Positions 5,778 through 8,151 of a stretch of DNA of 8,151 nucleotides are shown here, one piece after another (positions within the stretch are counted from its first letter, which is position 1; every line of letters starts with the position of its first letter). The DNA comes from CF-161 sp035259145. Lineage in GTDB: Bacteria > Chloroflexota > Dormibacteria > Dormibacterales > Dormibacteraceae. The notes under the pieces were generated by a model, which saw nothing but the letters and a program-made list of their open reading frames with translations, did not search any database and was not told the origin of the DNA. The DNA lies in NCBI GenBank assembly GCA_035259145.1, contig DATFWQ010000285.1, positions 1 to 8,151 of the forward strand, in the 5' to 3' direction. The position numbers were made by a program, and so were the translations under genes.

Positions 5778-7121
5778 CTACTCCCTCTCGCCGGCCCCTT
5801 CCCAGGGATCGAAGTCGACCTCCAGCGCTTCCTGGGGTGGACGCTCGGCTTCAGGGACGTTGCGCAGGTTGACGCGGATCCGGGTCCAGTTCGTACTCCG
5901 GCCTCGCATCGAGTCCACAAGCACGTCCGCCGGACCTAGCAACGACCAGACGGCGGCGTGTCGCCTTCTCCACCGCTCAAGCCCGTCCCTCGCCTCGGCT
6001 TCCGTGGCCGCCCGGGCGATCTCCAGAAGCGGCACCGTGGTCCGGCGCCTGCCCGTCGGCCCACTTCTCTTGCCGGGCGCCGGCGGCGGAACCACCCCCT
6101 CCCGCACGGGCGGCCCAGCATTCTTTCGCCGCCTGGAGGGCTGGACTCGAGGCGCCTCACCTGCCTGTTTGTCGAAGTGGGGCGGCCATGGTGCGTCGGC
6201 CAGCCCGGCGGCCTCATCGCGGGCGGCAAGCTCGAGGAGCGGCTCGATCGAACCGGCGACATCGTCGATCTCCGCCCACGGGTCGCCGGTCTTGGCGAAC
6301 CGCTCGGGGACGGTGTCGATCGTGAACTCATCCGGCTCGCACCCCGCCACCTCTTCCCAACGAAGCGGGGTCGATACGCGGGCGTCTGTCGTGGGACGGG
6401 CAGAGTACGCAGACGCGACCGTTCGGTCCTTGGCGTTCTGGTTGTAGTCGAGGAAGACCCCGTGGCGCTCCTCCTTCCACCACTTGCTGGTGGCCATGTC
6501 GGGGGCCTGCCGCTCGACCTCACGCGCCAGCGCGACAGCCGCGCGACGGACCTCCATGAACGTCCAGCGAGGCTCTATCCGGCAGTAGATGTGGAAGCCG
6601 CGGGAGCCGGACGTCTTCGGCCACCCGACGAGACCGAAGGCTTCGAGGACTTCCTTCGCCACGAGAGCGACCTCCCGGATCTGCGACCACGCCACGCCTG
6701 GTACGGGGTCGAGGTCGATCCGGAGCTCGTCCGGGTGATCCAGGTCCTGTGCACGCACCGGATGCGGATTGAGATCGATGCAGCCCAGGTTCACGACCCA
6801 GGCGAGCTGCGCCGCGTCACGCACGACGACCTCCTGGGCGGTCCGCCCCGATGGAAAGCTCAGCTCGACCGTCTCGACCCATTCAGGACGCGAGGAGGGC
6901 GCTCGCTTCTGGAAGAAGTAATCCCCACCCGCGCCGTTCACGAAGCGCTTGAGGGCCATCGGCCTTCCAGCGACGCCACGGATTGCGCCGTCGGCCACGG
7001 CCATGTAGTAACGGACCAGGTCGAGCTTGGTGTGCCCTGTGTTCGGGAAGAAGATCTTGCCGGGGTTGGTCAGGGCCACCTGTCGACCTGCTACGTCAAG
7101 GATCTCCGTCGCCACCGGCAT
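5778..7121 (-). CDS. ligD: LigD-type DNA polymerase/primase domain protein with extra C-terminal region
   Basis: The first 300 or so of 447 residues are the polymerase domain (archaeo-eukaryotic primase fold) of bacterial non-homologous end-joining ligase LigD. Visible hallmarks are LTNPGKIFFP (17-26), ALKRF (56-60), DYFFQK (67-72), LGCIDLNPHPVR (112-123), the catalytic pair in RIDLDP (Asp136, Asp138), SGSRGFHIY (171-179) and the third catalytic acid in FLDYNQN (Asp225). All residues needed for nucleotidyl transfer seem present. There is no ligase or 3'-phosphoesterase domain, as in bacteria that carry these activities on separate genes, and no Ku gene in the window. After a Pro/Arg/Lys-rich linker (about 310-362) comes a further region (about 363-447) with RWRRRHAAVW, VLVDSMRGRSTNWTRIRVNL and a DFDPW end, which I cannot assign. 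The ATG at 7121 lacks a clear ribosome binding site, but the conserved N terminus leaves little alternative. It probably fills or extends ends during double-strand break repair. Confidence 0.93.
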   Translation of the reverse strand: MPVATEILDVAGRQVALTNPGKIFFPNTGHTKLDLVRYYMAVADGAIRGVAGRPMALKRFVNGAGGDYFFQKRAPSSRPEWVETVELSFPSGRTAQEVVVRDAAQLAWVVNLGCIDLNPHPVRAQDLDHPDELRIDLDPVPGVAWSQIREVALVAKEVLEAFGLVGWPKTSGSRGFHIYCRIEPRWTFMEVRRAAVALAREVERQAPDMATSKWWKEERHGVFLDYNQNAKDRTVASAYSARPTTDARVSTPLRWEEVAGCEPDEFTIDTVPERFAKTGDPWAEIDDVAGSIEPLLELAARDEAAGLADAPWPPHFDKQAGEAPRVQPSRRRKNAGPPVREGVVPPPAPGKRSGPTGRRRTTVPLLEIARAATEAEARDGLERWRRRHAAVWSLLGPADVLVDSMRGRSTNWTRIRVNLRNVPEAERPPQEALEVDFDPWEGAGERE

Positions 7122-7178
7122 CGTGCTACGACACTAGATGATTGATGCCGATTGGCGGCGGGTCCTGCTCAGGCGCAC

Positions 7179-7613
7179 TCAGGTGATGGGTGCGGTCAGC
7201 TCGATCTGGATGTTGTCCGGGTCGCGGAACGGCAGCACGTGAATGCCAAATGAGGAGAGGGTTTTGATCTCACCGTGCTGTACCCCTCGCTGGTCGAAGA
7301 TCCGGGCGGCCTTCTCAAGCTCTTCACGGCTGTCCACACTGAAGCTGAGGTGGTCGAGGCCGACTCGGTCCTCGTCGAAACGATCGTTCTCCGGGGCCAC
7401 CGGCCTCAGGCCCATGAGCAGGTTGCCGCGAACCATGACGATGCCACCCCAGAGGACCTGGTACACCGCTTCCGCGGTCGGGTCGTCCGCCGGCGGTGAC
7501 TCCGCCGCCACGTCGAAGCCGAGCAGGCCGGTGTAGAACTCACGGCTGCGGTCAATGTCGGTCACCGTCAGGCGCAGATGATGGATGCCACTGGTTGCAA
7601 TCTGGTCCGCCAC
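7179..7613 (-). CDS. VOC-superfamily protein (glyoxalase/extradiol dioxygenase fold)
   Basis: This 144-residue, two-module VOC protein is of the type annotated as glyoxalase/bleomycin resistance/dioxygenase. GIHHLRLTVTDIDRSREFYTGLLGF at 9-33 is the classic opening of the first beta-alpha-beta-beta-beta module, LDHLSFSV at 86-93 opens the second, and FRDPDNIQIEL at 129-139 closes it. His12, His88 and Glu139 fit the usual metal positions, so it could be a metal-dependent lyase, isomerase or dioxygenase; the substrate cannot be read. The start is the GTG at 7613, fixed by an excellent ribosome binding site. The polymerase-domain gene starts 57 bp downstream on the same strand, so the two may share a transcript, though no functional link is evident. 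Confidence 0.9.
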   Translation of the reverse strand: MADQIATSGIHHLRLTVTDIDRSREFYTGLLGFDVAAESPPADDPTAEAVYQVLWGGIVMVRGNLLMGLRPVAPENDRFDEDRVGLDHLSFSVDSREELEKAARIFDQRGVQHGEIKTLSSFGIHVLPFRDPDNIQIELTAPIT

Positions 7614-7619
7614 TTCTGT

Positions 7620-7627
7620 CCTCCTCC
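7620..7627 (-). promoter_or_regulatory. Strong ribosome binding site of the VOC gene
   Basis: GGAGGAGG on the - strand lies 6 bases before the GTG at 7613 and settles that start. Confidence 0.8.
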
Positions 7628-7676
7628 ATCCCGTGGATCAGTACCTGTCCTGGTCGCGCTGGTCTCCGATGCGCGT

Positions 7677-7702
7677 GTCCGCATGGTCGCACGTAAGCGG
7701 AC
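7677..7702 (-). terminator. Possible stem-loop between the PAS and VOC genes
   Basis: GTCCGC (7677-7682) and GCGGAC (7697-7702) form a 6-bp stem with a 14-base loop in the 128-bp gap after the PAS gene stop. There is no T-run, so it may be a factor-dependent terminator, a regulatory structure or chance. I see no clear promoter elsewhere in the gap. Confidence 0.25.
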
Positions 7703-7741
7703 GATCCTGCCCGCCTGCGCCGGCTCGCCTCGCGTCGTGGG

Positions 7742-8151
7742 TCAGCGGACGTCCGAGGCGCCCACATGGGCGAGGGTGGGTTCAACCGGCATCAGCTGAA
7801 CATGACCGGCGAAGACCGCGACCCAGACCTGGCGGTCGTGCAGGAAGGGGCGGCATACAAACCAGCACCGATGGTCCTGACGCGGTTGCCGAAGGCAGGC
7901 CTCGAATCCCTGGGGCTGACCGAACGCCGCCTGCAGGAGGTCCCGGACGCGCTTGCGAGCTCCGGGCTCCACAAAGTCGATCAGCCTTCTGCCGACCATT
8001 CGCTCGAGCGGAAACGCGAGCACTTGAGCCGCCGCCGCGTTGGCCTCCACGACGCGACCTGTGCGGTCGAGGACAAAGATGGCCTGCGGTATGAGGTCGA
8101 CCACCGATCGCCAGACGAGCTCACCGCCGGCCTGACCCAGGGCGACTTCTG
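7742..8151 (-). CDS. PAS-domain protein, 5' partial
   Basis: These are the last 135 codons of a PAS-domain protein. The frame stays open to the right edge of the window; the residues before the in-frame GTG at 8104 read EVALGQAGGELVWRS and continue naturally into VVDLIPQAIFVLDRTGRVVEAN, so the true start probably lies outside. The PAS core is clear: IPQAIFVLDRTGRVVEANAA, then a helix with VLAFPLERMVGRRLIDFV, and a RDLL helix followed by strands with HRCWFVCRPFLHDRQVWVAVF. PAS domains sense small ligands, redox state or light, or mediate dimerisation. No kinase, GGDEF or helix-turn-helix domain follows, since the protein ends about 20 residues after the PAS fold; any output domain must be N-terminal, outside the window. 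It may also be a short single-domain PAS protein. Confidence 0.8.
   Translation of the reverse strand, partial: EVALGQAGGELVWRSVVDLIPQAIFVLDRTGRVVEANAAAAQVLAFPLERMVGRRLIDFVEPGARKRVRDLLQAAFGQPQGFEACLRQPRQDHRCWFVCRPFLHDRQVWVAVFAGHVQLMPVEPTLAHVGASDVR

Noticed and set aside
4423..6447. A 674-codon open frame on the + strand
   Set aside because: It runs antisense across the DinB, amidohydrolase and polymerase-domain genes, all of which have clear family motifs. Its translation is low-complexity and shows no recognisable domain, as expected for a shadow frame in high-GC DNA.
5958..7145. A 395-codon open frame on the + strand
   Set aside because: It is the antisense shadow of the LigD-type polymerase gene, whose catalytic motifs are intact on the - strand; the + translation is Arg/Gly/Pro-rich and resembles nothing.
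7742..8104. PAS protein as a complete 120-residue gene starting at the GTG at 8104
   Set aside because: The frame continues open to the window edge with plausible residues, and no ribosome binding site is evident before the GTG, so a longer protein is more likely.
1..8151. CRISPR arrays, tRNA or rRNA genes, insertion sequences, phage genes
   Set aside because: I saw no regularly spaced direct repeats, tRNA cloverleaf, rRNA-like stretches, transposase motifs or terminal inverted repeats.

Overview
The window looks like chromosomal DNA from a high-GC, free-living soil-type bacterium. The mix of genes (ECF sigma factor, LigD-type polymerase domain protein, VOC and DinB proteins, ACMSD-type amidohydrolase) would fit Actinomycetota, Chloroflexota, Dormibacterota or a similar lineage. 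That placement is inference: no rRNA or other marker gene is present.

Left part, + strand (1-2086). This is the downstream half of a copper membrane monooxygenase (CuMMO: pMMO/AMO/hydrocarbon monooxygenase) operon. It holds the last 176 codons of subunit A, a complete subunit B with signal peptide, periplasmic copper-site histidines and two membrane helices, and a small one-helix protein with a histidine-rich tail. The order A-B-small protein suggests that subunit C lies just upstream of the window. The substrate (methane, ammonia or a short alkane) cannot be read from the sequence. The operon ends in a perfect 12-bp GC-rich hairpin, which separates it from convergent genes.

Right part, - strand (2148-8151). 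In transcription order, from high to low coordinates, these are: a PAS-domain protein cut by the window edge; a VOC/glyoxalase-fold protein; a LigD-type primase-polymerase domain with an extra C-terminal region; a metal-dependent amidohydrolase of the ACMSD family starting 14 bp after it; a DinB-fold protein; an ECF sigma factor; and, overlapping the sigma gene by 14 bp, a membrane-anchored Asp-box beta-propeller protein that is probably its partner and possibly its anti-sigma factor. No stretch above about 135 bp lacks a gene.

Functionally, the CuMMO operon would oxidise a small substrate at the membrane. The sigma/propeller pair looks like an envelope-sensing regulatory unit, and the other genes are ordinary accessory enzymes. 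The main points of interest are the CuMMO in this genomic setting, its small histidine-rich neighbour, the sigma/propeller pair, and the unassigned C-terminal region of the polymerase.
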